Below are positions 12,401 through 23,700 of a stretch of DNA of 64,000 bases, piece after piece. Made by a program: the position numbers and the translations under genes. This stretch comes from Anaeramoeba flamelloides (taxonomy: Eukaryota; Metamonada; Anaeramoebidae): the NCBI GenBank assembly GCA_027625915.1, contig JANTQA010000036.1, forward strand, positions 8,763,001 to 8,827,000, written 5' to 3'. Below the pieces are notes generated by a model. The model saw only the letters and a list, made by a program, of their open reading frames with translations, ran no database searches and was not told the DNA's origin. The number at the start of each line of letters is the position of its first letter. Within the stretch, counting starts at the first letter, position 1.

Positions 12401-15242
12401 ATATTCTGTATTTTTATCACTATTATTTATTTTTTTGAATTTTCAAATAATAAATTTAGGATGGCTATTCTTCTTTTAAAATATTTTTTAAATCCAAATT
12501 AAACTCGATTTCAAAAATTGTGACTCACCTGAAATAATAGAGGTTTTGATTATATATATATATATATATGCTTAAGTCACGATAAAGTTACAAAAATTGA
12601 GATTATTTTTATCAAATCAACATCTTTTAGAAAATCGCGATATTTTATATTATCACAATAAATTTTTATGACAAATCGCGATATATTATAAAATCGTTAT
12701 AATTATTTAAAAATCGTGATAAATGTCAAAATATCGCAATTAAAAAGTAATCGAGATATAATAGTTGATGGATTTTGGGGTTAATTCAGCAATATTTTTA
12801 CAAAGAAAATTTTTTTGATCAAAAAATAGATTATGTGAAAAAAAGTTCTTTTAAAAACCAACAAAAAAGATATTTGGTTCAATCAAGGATCAGATCAAAG
12901 AGATTTATTGTATTTTCTTTTGATTTGGTCACAAATCTGTGGATACTTTTAGATCAACAACAATTAAGAACTAAAGATAAATAAATATTTTCTGAGTCAA
13001 TCGTGGTGTTGTACATTGTGCTGAATAAAAGAGCTTCTAAAACAACCAATCTTTCATCTGTTCTTTGAAGAATTTCTTCTTGGGTTAAAATATTTTCAAT
13101 ATTCCAGGAAAGCTGAAAGGATTTGGATAACTATTCAAAAACTTTTACAACAGCCTAGCCATATTATCACCAATTATTAAGATTGTTTGGACAATTGTTT
13201 TCTTCTTCTTATTCTTCTTCTACTCCTATCTATGTATTGGAAAGAAAAGACAACTAGATCTTAGAGGTTTTTGTTTAATCGATCACCAATAAGAAGGAAA
13301 ATTACCCTTTCTTCTTTTTGGTTATTTAAAATGGAGTTGTTACCTCCATGTTAAAAAAACACATCTATTTCATATTCAAGTATATTGTTGAAATGGGTTA
13401 TTATTAGTTTGATCATAAAATTCGTTTGATATTTTATATTTTGTTAAAAAAAAATGAAAAGAAAAAATTTTTTTTTTTCAACTACAAACTGTCTCATTCC
13501 GTTTATAAATGTTTTTTGTCTTTTAAAACTTTCAAACAGTTGAAAAGAATTCACAACCCTTATAAACCCTTTCTGAGATTTTGAAGGTTGAAAAATGTTG
13601 TAAAAGTCTCAAAGCTTTGTAAAAGTAAGAGCTTTTTTTAAGATAATTTCAAAAAAATAATTTTTCATTTTTTCACGATAATGTGAATATCGCGATAATG
13701 TTGAATATTATGATAATGTTGAATATCGCGATTTTTTTAATATTATCACGAATTATTGTTAATATCATGATAATATATGTTATCATCAAAACCTCTAATA
13801 AATTGAAAAAAAAAATTATTTCTTTGATATTCTTGAGCTATTAATTATTAAATCTGATCAATAATTCACTTTTAAATTATTCAAAATATATAAAAGCCTG
13901 ACATTTTAAAAAATTAAAAAAATAAAATCAAAACCTATCAAAAAAAGTGAGTCACAATTTTTGAAATGAGCATTACTGATTTTTTATTACTGAACTTTAA
14001 CTGAAAAAAAGTTAACAAGAAGATTTTTTGTTTATGATTTTAGGAGTTTCAAAAAACATTATATTTCTCAATTGTCTTAATATTTAGTGTATTTTCTATG
14101 ATACTTTTTTTTTTCAACTTGACTTTCTTTAAATTCAAAAAGACCAAGAAAAAAAAAAAAGAAAAAGAAAAGGATAGAAAAGAAAAAAAAAATAAAGAAC
14201 GAAGAAAAATTTTTCAAAAAAAAGAAAAAGAAAAAAGAAAAACAAAAGATAAGCAAAAATTTGAAAAACAAAAAAAAACAAAAACAAAATTTAACTAAAT
14301 TAGAAAAAATGATTCTGATCCAAAAATTTAAAAATATTTTTTTGATATGAATATGTAATAAAACCTACTAAAACAATTTTCAATATCATTATAAAGTGAT
14401 TCAACATTTTTGAAAAATAGTTTAACATGATTTAGTAATTCTGAAAAATTCAAAAGATTTAAAAAAAATAATTAAGTTAAAAAATGATTATTTTTGATTA
14501 TTCAATTATTTCCTTCTATTACTTTTTCGATTTTCAGGTATTTTAGGGAATATTTCAAACACCCACTTTTTCGTGTAAAATCGAATTGTTAACGAAAAAG
14601 TATTTATTTGCGAAATAAATGATATTTAAATGGAAGAATTAAATTATTGTGTATTATAGACTGTTAGATGGAAAAGTCTATTATTTTTCAATAAAAAATA
14701 ATGTGTTTTAATCATTAAAATTAGATATTTTTTGATATGTAGACAAACTTTTTAAAAAAAAATAATTTTTTTTTAATTTTTTTTTGATTAATTTCATAGG
14801 AAAAGTAATGATTTCACAGAAACTAAGAAAATTTTTTAAAATGTTGAAAAATATTTTTCAAGCTATTTTTTTCTTGTATGAACCTATAAAATTTTTAATT
14901 ACAAAATTTTCTAAGATAATTATTTATAAATTTTATATCTTAGAATCGTTTCATAGCAATTCAAAAAAAAAAAAAAAAAATTATTTCAAAGACAATTAGG
15001 TTATTTGGGTGTGCTAAGGGATATATATATATATAATATTAATGAATCTATTTTTTATTTATTTTTCCAACTTAATATTTATTTGTTTATATTTTTATTA
15101 AAATATTTATCATTTATTTTCTTAAATATAGAGAGGCGAAATTACAGAAGAAGATTGGACAGTGTTTTTTAATGGCACTGATTTACAAGATTCTTGGATT
15201 CCTTTACAAAAACCAAAAAAATTCGAAAATGGAAATAATTAA
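9487..15242 (+). CDS. Unrecognised protein, two exons around a 5.1-kb intron
   Basis: Exon 1 is 9487-10056 (190 codons), ending TGG before a GTAAAA donor. Exon 2 is 15132-15242, starting AGAGGC after TTAAATATAG and ending in TAA. Both junctions are phase 0, giving 226 residues. Beyond the donor, exon 1 frame runs into a poly-Leu/Phe/Lys read-through that is clearly intronic. The protein is soluble-looking, without signal peptide or membrane helices, and rich in Leu/Ile/Val helical stretches (for example VEEKLLLEAQLDNVILLV). The last exon reads GEITEEDWTVFFNGTDLQ. I do not recognise the family. The intron carries a decayed LINE and nested DNA elements. A further open segment after an acceptor-like site at 15690 might be an alternative last exon. 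Exon 1 is well supported by base composition; the exon 2 link is inferred from phase and spacing. Confidence 0.6.
10385..10720. repeat. Palindromic hairpin modules next to LINE 3' end
   Basis: Contains inverted copies of AGAAAACTC...AACCTA-type strings (10400-10560) and an imperfect palindrome of about 70 bases (10640-10710) whose arms read (T)CAGGATTTAAAAG and CTTTTAAAATCCG. The same modules occur near 40.3, 49.5, 51.3, 59.9, 61.6 and 63.4 kb. Confidence 0.5.
11205..11262 (+). repeat. 21-base unit x about 2.7 inside the LINE
   Basis: AATCTATCAATTCTTTCAA is repeated head to tail. The LINE copy at 60.3 kb has a single unit here, so the expansion arose after insertion. Confidence 0.7.
12502..14422 (-). 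mobile_element. TA-flanked element, family A, copy 1, interrupted
   Basis: The left end AACTCGATTTCAAAAATT...GTGACTCAC and the right end ...TTGAAAAATAGTT are inverse of one another and each is bordered by TA. The parts 12502-12540 and 13795-14422 align with the uninterrupted copies at 24079, 37483 and 60639 (reverse orientation here). The central purine-rich run gives long Lys-rich read-throughs that are not genes. It is split by another element at 12541-13794. Confidence 0.7.
12541..13794. mobile_element. Element nested in family A copy, CG-palindrome-rich ends
   Basis: The insertion begins AGGTTTTGAT and ends ATCAAAACCT, and the surrounding element resumes on either side with an apparent 3-base AAT duplication. 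Both ends (12580-12770 and 13670-13780) carry clusters of short palindromes such as ATCGCGATA and variants, rare in such A+T-rich DNA. The interior has a decayed minus-strand frame (see findings). The transposon class is unknown. Confidence 0.6.
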
Positions 15243-15689
15243 TTTAAAGGAAATATTTTTTCTTTTTTACTAATTCTATTATGATTTTTATTATTACCTT
15301 ACTTGTTAAATAAAAGATTTTAATAATTAAAACAGATAAAGTTAATACATAAACATTAACAATATTTCTCTTTCTTAATTTTTTGATTTTTCATTTATTT
15401 TCTAAAGATAAATTTGAAAATGTTCATTCATTATTACAGTTTAAATCAATTATATTAATATTTATTTCAAAATAATTTTTTGTTAAATTTACCTTAACTC
15501 TTCATTCTTAATAATTGATTTTAATTTTTTACTTTTACAATGGGTCCCAGGAAAAAAAATTTAATTAATTAGAAAAAAAAAATTCAACACTTTCTTGTTT
15601 CAAATTATTTTTTTTTGGATATTAATAATACTGCTTTTTTTTTTCACTTGTTACAACAATACTTATCTACTAATATTCTTACACTCTAG

Positions 15690-15763
15690 GATATTTTCCA
15701 ATGATTGTTTTGAAATCAGATAAAGGTGAAAAAATTGCCAAAATATTTGCAAGTCAAAAATGA
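15690..15763 (+). CDS. Possible terminal exon
   Basis: A pyrimidine-containing CTTACACTCTAG acceptor is followed by a coding-like segment reading YFPMIVLKSDKGEKIAKIFA and a stop. No donor was found between here and the end of the preceding gene's last exon, so its parent transcript is unclear. It could be an alternative 3' exon of the gene at 9487 or a relic. The rest of 15243-16300 holds nothing else that I can support. Confidence 0.25.
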
Positions 15764-16304
15764 AAAACTTGAAAAAATACGAAAAAACAAAAATAATAAT
15801 GTGGTTAAGAGCAAAAAATCCAAGAAATTACCGAACAATAAAAAAATTTTAAAAGATTTTTGAATGTTATTTAAACCAATATAAAAAAAAAACAAATAAA
15901 TCTATGGTGATGTTAGTACCTTAACTAAATGATTTATTCTTCAGACCAAATGAAATAATTGATTGTGATTTTTTTTTAAATTCAATTATTTCAAAATATG
16001 AGGATTAGTGTTTGGAATAAACCTTCAGATATTTCAATTTCCAAGTGTGCTAAGGTGGACCCAATACCTTAAATTGTTTAATTTTTTCTCAAAGTGTGCT
16101 TTTATCATCTTAAAAGAAAAATATAAAATTTAAAAGTCACTAAACCCTTATGTAATGCTTTATTACCCCCCTTAATACACAAAAGATGATTCTGATTTCC
16201 TATAAAAGTTAGTATGACAAGAGATCACTCCACGATTATAAAACAAAATCATTTTTTGTATCTTTTTTCAGCTTCGTTTCATCAAAAATTAAAATACCCA
16301 CACA

Positions 16305-17360
16305 ATGAGGTTGTATTTATTGTTTGTATTTCTTTCCTTTTTTTTCTTATGCCCGACAGTGAAGTCAAAGACATATTTTTGGACAAAGTCTTCAGGCGAT
16401 TGGGAAAACACCAACAATTATTCACCACAGGGTGTTCCAACAATCCATGATGATGTTATTATTTACAACAACATTTCAAAAGAGATCTCTATTTCAGTCC
16501 ACTCACCTATCAATGTAAGGAGTGTCTTTCTTTGTGGAGCGACTTTAAATGTTTACTCCTCAATAACAATCCAAGACGAAATGAACGTTCAACAAAAAGG
16601 GGTTTTCAATCTCTTTTCTGAACTAAACGCTCAAGGCGCAACAATAAACATCAACGAAAGGGGATCTTTTAATTTGTGTGGGTTTTCGAGAGTTCAAGCA
16701 GATCTTGTTGAAATACAACAAAACGGGACTTTTGTTGTTATGTGGGACTGCAAGGATCTTGGGCTATTTCAGGGAATCAGTAACGATCACGAATACCAAC
16801 ACCAGCACCAATTCTCACAATCGGTATTTTTCGATAGCTACAAGATCAAAAAGAACCAAAAAAGAATCTTCCATGACTGGTGGAAAGATCCGACCATCTT
16901 ATCCCAGCAATTTGCAGATATAAATATTGGTGAACTTTTTGGCATCCAACACCTTTCTTCACAAGAAATATCTCTCACTATACCAAGCACTAATGGTTAT
17001 AAGCAATTATCATCAAATGAGCATCATCAGATCATCAATAAAGTCGCGAAAAAGGTCTCACAATTAACAGGTGGTGCCACAGTCATCCTTGCGAGTGGGT
17101 ATTGGATTTCTGAAAAAGAACAAAACTCTTTAATTGAAGAACCAGTTGCCGTCGTGTCCAGCTTTGTAAATATTGATTCAAAACTTGTAAATTCATTCTT
17201 AATCATTGGCAAGTGTTTGGCTACTGAATTAAACCAAGAAGCAGTTTTGTTGAAATTTGTAAACCAGTCATTCCTGATTTCGCCTTTCAAAGAAGAATTT
17301 GTTTCCGTTGAAAATCAAAAAGAGAATTACTTTGAATTATGTAATTGGCTCAAGTTATAA
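16305..17360 (+). CDS. Secreted protein of unknown function
   Basis: This 351-residue intact single-exon ORF has a classical signal peptide (MRLYLLFVFLSFFFLCPTVKS, cut near residue 21), so the product should enter the secretory pathway. Residues 23-55 (FWTKSSGDW...NYSPQGVP...DDVII) resemble the W...NW(S)PxGVPxxGDDVxI segment that opens many secreted beta-rich adhesin-like repeats. Residues 55-140 alternate hydrophobic and polar residues as in a beta-solenoid. The C-terminal part (about 240-335: LTGGATVILASGYW, then EEPVAVVSSF and LNQEAVLLKF) has the order of conserved features of bacterial DUF3574 proteins; I consider this a possible, unproven relation. There are no membrane helices after the signal. 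The ATG at 16305 was chosen because it starts the signal peptide; a CTTTTTTCAG site just upstream could mark a 5'UTR intron. Clearly coding: composition is far less A+T-rich than the flanks. A polyadenylation-like AATAAA occurs near 17500. Confidence 0.8.
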   Translation: MRLYLLFVFLSFFFLCPTVKSKTYFWTKSSGDWENTNNYSPQGVPTIHDDVIIYNNISKEISISVHSPINVRSVFLCGATLNVYSSITIQDEMNVQQKGVFNLFSELNAQGATININERGSFNLCGFSRVQADLVEIQQNGTFVVMWDCKDLGLFQGISNDHEYQHQHQFSQSVFFDSYKIKKNQKRIFHDWWKDPTILSQQFADINIGELFGIQHLSSQEISLTIPSTNGYKQLSSNEHHQIINKVAKKVSQLTGGATVILASGYWISEKEQNSLIEEPVAVVSSFVNIDSKLVNSFLIIGKCLATELNQEAVLLKFVNQSFLISPFKEEFVSVENQKENYFELCNWLKL

Positions 17361-17729
17361 ATACCTAATGATCCTCTAACGAAGACCAAACTGTCTATTC
17401 ATTTTAATTTATGATTATGTATATATTTTTAATTGGCTACCTCTTTTGTAAATTGGATTTTTATTTTTTGTTATTCTTTGAATCGAATTAAAAACGATGA
17501 GCTTCCAATAAACAAAGTGCCGATGATTTTCGCGGAGAGTATAATTATTGATAAATCTTTGAATACTAGATAAAGGTATATTGCAGCAGTTTCATCTCGC
17601 GAACATAACCTAAACAACCCATCAGCCATCAGAAAATCCTAGCAAAGTTAAAAGCACCTTTTAACAAGAATCAAATTATTTGAAATTATTCAAAATGAAC
17701 TTAAATAAAACATCTCACGTGGAATGTCC

Positions 17730-18195
17730 GTCTAAAAATAAATCAAAATTTTTCTTTGATTTTTTAAAAATCTTCAATTTAAAGTTTTATTTTAAACCAT
17801 CCAAAATAAAACTCAATGTATGAAATTATCTTTGATCACATTTTTGACAGTTTAATTCCAACAATTTTTTTATTGATGTTTACCTAAACACAGACATTTA
17901 CATAAAAGTTTTTTTTTTTTTTTTTTTAAATGTCTATTTATTACTCTTGTTGTTATTTAGCCCTTGGGTAAAACTCATTTTATTTAATTTTTTTTGTGAT
18001 TGAGGAAATATACTAATTTAATAATAAATTTCTTTATTTTTTTCTATTTTTTCACTGATTAATTTTCTTTATATTGGGAAGAAGAGTTTCAAAGGAAAAA
18101 GATCAAGTTGTTACTTGCTAATACTGTGACACTGAAACACGAAAGTATAAGTGACTTGAAAATAAAATCCAAAAAGCAAAGCCTAAAAATGACCA
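17730..18195 (+). repeat. Inverted duplicate of 56755-57455, copy 1
   Basis: 17730-17890 matches the reverse complement of 56760-56920 (shared ATCTTTGATCACATTTTTGA), and 18060-18190 matches the reverse complement of 57290-57450 (shared AAGCAAAGCCTAAAAATGAC). The second block has a protein-like frame, broken here and open in the other copy. Confidence 0.65.
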
Positions 18196-18519
18196 AAGTT
18201 TTAAAGCCCTAGTAATAGTATAAAAGCAAAAAATGGCCATTTTTTGTTATTTTTTTAAATTAACATTTTTAGAATATCTCTAAGTTAGAGTTTTGAGCCA
18301 AATATTTATCTAGGTTTGAATAGTAATCATTTTTAAATTTCAGCCAACTTTTTGTTCATGGGGTTTTTGAAAGAGAGAATAAATAATTTTAGATTTTGAT
18401 AATTATTGTTTTTATTTGTTAAATATTTGAATTAATTTATCAAGTTTAATAAAGAATTTAAATTTTAAAGTGAATAATTCAGATTTATTATTTATTTTTA
18501 CAGACAATTTCACTTTTAA

Positions 18520-18677
18520 GGCACTGACTATCAAGGAAATACAAATCACAAAAAAATCTAAAATACAAGTATATTTTTTGAAATTTTTTTTACACAAAAC
18601 CCATTGTGAGATTTTGACTTTTGTGTCATTAATTTGAGATTTTTCTTATGTCAAAAATTTCTTGGATAGTTTGCGTC
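18520..18677. mobile_element. TTAA-flanked foldback, family E, copy 2 (diverged)
   Basis: Lies between TTAA at 18516-18519 and 18678-18681. Ends GGCACTGACTATCAAG and GATAGTTTGCGTC are imperfect inverses and match the copy at 39865-40025. Confidence 0.6.
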
Positions 18678-20754
18678 TTAAACATGGAACATACGGTATT
18701 ATTATTATTGTTTTTGATTTCTTTTATTAACTTCTCAACCATTAAAAAAACAATAAATCATATTTTTCATTTTGTACTTATCAAAGTATTTAGAATGTAT
18801 TTTCTCTTTAAATCATTTGAATTTTCAAAAACAATAATATCTTATTTTTTTTTGAACTTTGAAATTATTATTAGATTTATTTATTATTTTTTTGAACAAG
18901 TTTTAGGGAAAATTATTAAATTTCAAAATTAGTTAATTCTCATTTTTTTCAAAATAGTCAATTCTATTGAAATATATTGACTCTAGGCATTTAAAACACC
19001 CTTTACTGGTAGGTTAAGGTATTTTAGTGCAGGTTATAGTAGGTTTGGGTGGTTTGTATGATATGCTAGAAAATTTTGGTAAGGATTTTGAAAAAAAAAA
19101 TAATTATAAGACCAATTAGACTTTTGTAACTTGTTTTAAAGTGTAAAACTTTTCCACTTAACTTTGGTGGTTAAAAATAAGTTAGAAGAAATTTTTAAAA
19201 ATATTTAGTATTCATCATTTCAACATTTTGGATTTTCTAAAATTTTAAGTAATATAATACTACTAACCACAAAAGAATCTTTTTGGCTTTTCCTCCCACA
19301 ATTATAAAAAAACATTAAAAACTTTTATACCTTTGATAATAATCAAGAAACTCTTCAAAAATATGAAAAATTTCAATTTAACCAAATTTGAAATTTAATA
19401 ATATATCCGAAAAACAATATTTTTATAAACATAAAGATCTTTGAAAAAAAATTAATTTTAAAAAATGAAGAAAAGAAAGTAATAAAATTAAGGAACAGAT
19501 CAAAAGATAATTTTTCTTGTAGTTTTCAATTTTGTGGGTGGGTTGGTTGAACATTTACATTAACAATAATTATATTTCAATTAAGTAATAATCAAGACTT
19601 TTTAAACCCATATCATATTCCAGACAACAACAGTGCAAATATGCAGAGGATAATACAAATCATTAAATGCATATATTTATAATTCTCTTCAGTTAAATCT
19701 TTTTCTTTTAACAATCATTGTTGAAAAACATTAGTTTAAATCAAAAATATTTCAGAATACGGTAAACATAAAATGAAAGCTCTGAAGATTATTTATCATA
19801 TCTTTTTTTCTTTATTGAACTAACCCATATTATTCTTTTTTTTATATTTTAGAATAAGCTCAATTAGAATAAGATTTTAATACGAGAAGTCAACTCTTTC
19901 ACTTTTTTATTTATTTTCAATTTGATCAGAAAAATGTATTGTTTATTTTATGTTGTGGTTTTGTTTGGTTTTGAGTATTGAAAGTTCCTTGTTTTTAAAA
20001 AAAAAATTATTAATTTATTTTTCCTATATAAAATGGAATGTCACAATAGAATTTTGATATAGAAAAAAGGTAAACTAGTTAACATTTCTCAAAGTAGATT
20101 AAACAAATCAACTTAACATTCTTGGATTCATTTATTTTATTTTATGAGGAAAAAAAATGTAATAAATTATTTTCAGCAAGTATTCTAAGCACAAAAAAGT
20201 AAGGATACTTAGAGAAATAAAAAATGTTATTTTCTAATCAAATTGAAAATAAAGAAAAATGTGAAAATTATGAAATTAGGATTGTTACTTCCTTTAGTAT
20301 AAAATATCAAAAAATGTATAATGGAATGAATAGAAATTATTTTTATTATATTACTCATGTTATTTTTCTTGAGAAAAAATATAAAAAATGATGCTATATT
20401 TTTCAGATCTACATCACTTGATATATTTGATAAATTTTTTAGTGGGTCATGACCAAACCCCTTTATATTGTTTTTAAGAGTACTTTGGCTTATTGAGATT
20501 TCAATTTTGATTTTAACTTTTGTATTTTCAGAAAAACACTAGATTATCTAAATAAAAATTCAACCCATAGAGAACCTAACAGAATTTTTTTTTTTTTTTA
20601 TTTTATTTTTATAATTATTTTTTTTACTTTCTCCTCTCTCAAAAACGATAATTTATACAAAATTTAAAAAATAAAAAATAAATATGTTTTATGTATTTTA
20701 ACTTTTTTTTCAAATATTTTTTGTGTATAATTTTTTTTCAATTTCAGTTTTTTC
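18678..20754. other. Intergenic stretch without recognised content
   Basis: Very A+T-rich; no credible ORF, RNA gene or bounded repeat seen. Confidence 0.5.
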
Positions 20755-23700
20755 TTAAAGGTCATTTTTCTCTTCATTTTCAACTTCATTTTCATTTTTG
20801 TTTTTTTCTTTTTCGTTTTCATTTTCGTTTTCTTTTTCTTTTTCTTTTTCTTTTTCTTTTTCTTTTTCTTTTTCATCTTCTTTTTCATTTTCATTTTCGT
20901 TTTTATTTTCGTTTTCTTTTTCATTTTCATTTTCTTTTTCATTTTCTTTTTCGTTTTCATTTTCATTTTCGCTTTCATTTTCATTTTCGCTTTCATTTTC
21001 ATTTTCGCTTTCATTTTCATTTAAATTTAATCTTTTATTAAGTATTTCAAATACATTATCATCTTCATCTTCATCTTCATCTTCATTTTCATTTTGATTT
21101 CTTCTGTTTCTCCTTCGCTTTTTCATATCATTTAATATTGAATTATCAGGAGTATAATTTTCAGGTATTAAAAATTGCTTAGGATCTGGATTTGTTTCTT
21201 CAAAATGAGTAAATGTAGCGAGTGCAGTTATTCCAGGGAAAACTGGGATTTCAATTTTAACTGGGAAACCTTCAAAGGGGATCTTTAAAGAAATAAAATT
21301 TTGCAATTTTTGAAAATGCTGGCTAGATGGAGCCAAAGCTTCAAAAAGCGGCATTAATCTTTCGATTGTTAAAGGGAACTGTTTTGAACAGCAAACTGTC
21401 CCAGAAAACGATTTTTTATTATGAATAATTTTATATTTTGGTTTCTGGGTTTTACCTTTTGATTGTAAATCTTCCTTTTTGTTTTTTTTTTTATTAGTTA
21501 CAATTTTTTTTATTGTGCCTTCATAAATTAAATTTTTGAGTTGATAAATTTCGGTCTCCCATTTTCCAATTTGCTCGGTTTTAGCATTGCCAAACCATCC
21601 AGTTTTTTTTTCAAATGTCATTTTTTCGGAATTAATATCTGATTTTACAAGATCATTGCTCATAATCATATCTAAATCACTTTCAGTTAGTCTTTCCTCC
21701 AAATCTGTTACCTTTTCTATCTCATCTGATGTGTTTGTATAAGTCTTTTTTTCATGATCAATTATAAAAACATTCCCTGGTTTTTCAGAATCTAGCCCTG
21801 CGAGAAGAAACGACACATTGCCACGTTTCCACTTGCGATTTTCAAAGCCGACCAACGTACAGTCTAGGCGAACACTGGATCCATTTTTAATGATTGTATA
21901 TTCGTCGTCTGGAAGAAACTTTGATAAAAAGGGTATCCATGTTTTGGCTTCCCATTTTATTCTCATATTAAAATTGGGTAACTTGTGGTTTAATAGATTT
22001 ATAAATAAATGAATAATAATATATACATTGCATTTTATTTTGCATTTTTTGTTTAATTTTTTAGATGAATTTTGAAATTAAATTGTTTTTTTTTTTTGAA
22101 AATTTAATAAATATGTTAGTTTCAATAAATATAGTTTTAATAAAAAATAAGAGCCTGATTATTTTTAATAGTTGATTTTTTACAAAAACTTTTTTGTAAT
22201 TAATTTAGATCAATAATTTTTGTCTGTTTTTTTCAAAAGTAAGAATTTTAAATTTATTAGTTGATACTTTAGTAATTTTAAAAATAACAAAAATTGAAAT
22301 TTTTTTTTAATAATTAATCATTTTTAAACTTTTTGGATTCTTTTTATTGAATATTTGTGGAAAAAAAATATATGTACTTAAAAGTTTATTTTTTAATTTA
22401 ATTTTTTTTTTTTGAGACATATTATTTTTTTTTAAAAGATCCAAGACTTTTATCTTTTCACTTAAATCAAATCTTCTTAATCTTCCTAAAAAAAAAAATA
22501 AAGCATTGATTTTCTTTTTAACAATAAAAAAGTATCTTTGGCTAAAAAAATGTATTTTATATTTTGATAAATTTTCTTTAATTCCTCCTTTCTCTCAACA
22601 AATAAAAAATTTATTTTATAAAGTACGAAAAAGTCATATTTTACCCCTATTAAAACACTTTCTGGAAAATCAATTAAATTTCGATTTCAAACCTAAAACC
22701 TTATATCAAGATAATTTCAAAGTTTATCATTTTGAATACATCTTGTATTAATTATTTAGAATTAGTTAAATTACAAAGTGGATGAATTTGAATTGATTTG
22801 GGAATATAAAAGTAAAAAAGTTATCAAAATTTGAGATTTAGGTTTCTGTGATTTCTGTGATTTGCCGTTTCAAAAAGTAATGGAAATATTCTGTCTTCTT
22901 TTTAACTTTTAGAATCAAGATCTTCAAAGATTTTTTTTTTTTGTTTGTTTTAAAGTTTGGTTTATCGGGGTAAACTGGGTTATTAAAAGAATTAAAAAAA
23001 AATTTTGTTTTTAAAAATTATTTTTTTTTTCTTTTTTTAACTTCTTTGGGGATTTTTTAAATTAAATTTTGTAGATCTTAATGCTTTTTCAAATTTAGTG
23101 ATCTGGATTTAAGTCTTTTCATATTATATGGTCTGTGAACATTGCGTTTATGACTAATAACATATTGGTTGACTTAAAAAGAATATTGAGTCAAGAGATC
23201 TAAAATGAAAATATCAAATTTAGGTTTTTTTTTTGAAATTTTGTCTAATTTGGGTAAAACCATTTTTCACAATCAATTTCAAATTTTACCTTGAAAATGT
23301 TTGAAAATCAAAATTTCATTATGTCTGTGTCTATACAAATTATTTTTAATCACCATACAATTTACTTCAAGTGTATCAATCAACTGGAAAGACTTTAGAT
23401 ATACCCAGACATAATATCAAAAAAAATCGATTTATAATTTACCTTTGTTTTTTTCAGAAAATTTCTAAAAGTTTTTGTATTAATAAATGAGATTTTCATC
23501 AAATCATTGTAAATCCTAAAAATTGCAATATTTTGACTTTTCTTTAATTGGCATTATTATAAATCATTTTTAGAGGTTAAGGTGTTGTATTTAAATTCCT
23601 ACAGATTATAAAATATGAATAGCCCTTAAGAGTATTTATTTAATTTTGTTTTTAATATAAATTTCTAAATGGGTGTAACAGTTTTATTTTAAATTGGTGG

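Larger units (their letters stand above)
10340..12501 (-). mobile_element. Decayed LINE (non-LTR retrotransposon), minus strand
   Basis: On the minus strand 12294-12100 encodes GVYQGDPLSPILFSF, the reverse-transcriptase palm motif of LINEs. After frame breaks, 12130-11834 continues with a thumb-like segment (FKGFKWIFEEKNY). 11235-10990 encodes INIHSSRLIYK...KIYQRKYELIEKL, which also occurs in the copy at 60.3 kb. The 3' end near 10360-10400 matches other LINE 3' ends in this window. Multiple frameshifts and stops, and loss of the Asp-Asp motif frame, make it inactive. It lies in the intron of the unrecognised gene, antisense to it. Confidence 0.75.

Noticed and set aside
14077..14298. Overlapping poly-Lys (+) and poly-Phe (-) ORFs
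   Set aside because: They are read-throughs of a purine tract inside a family A element and recur wherever that element does.
20664..21097. Lys-rich and Phe/Ser-rich ORFs over the ANKRD13-type tail
   Set aside because: Frame-shifted and antisense shadows of the Glu/Lys/Asn repeat.
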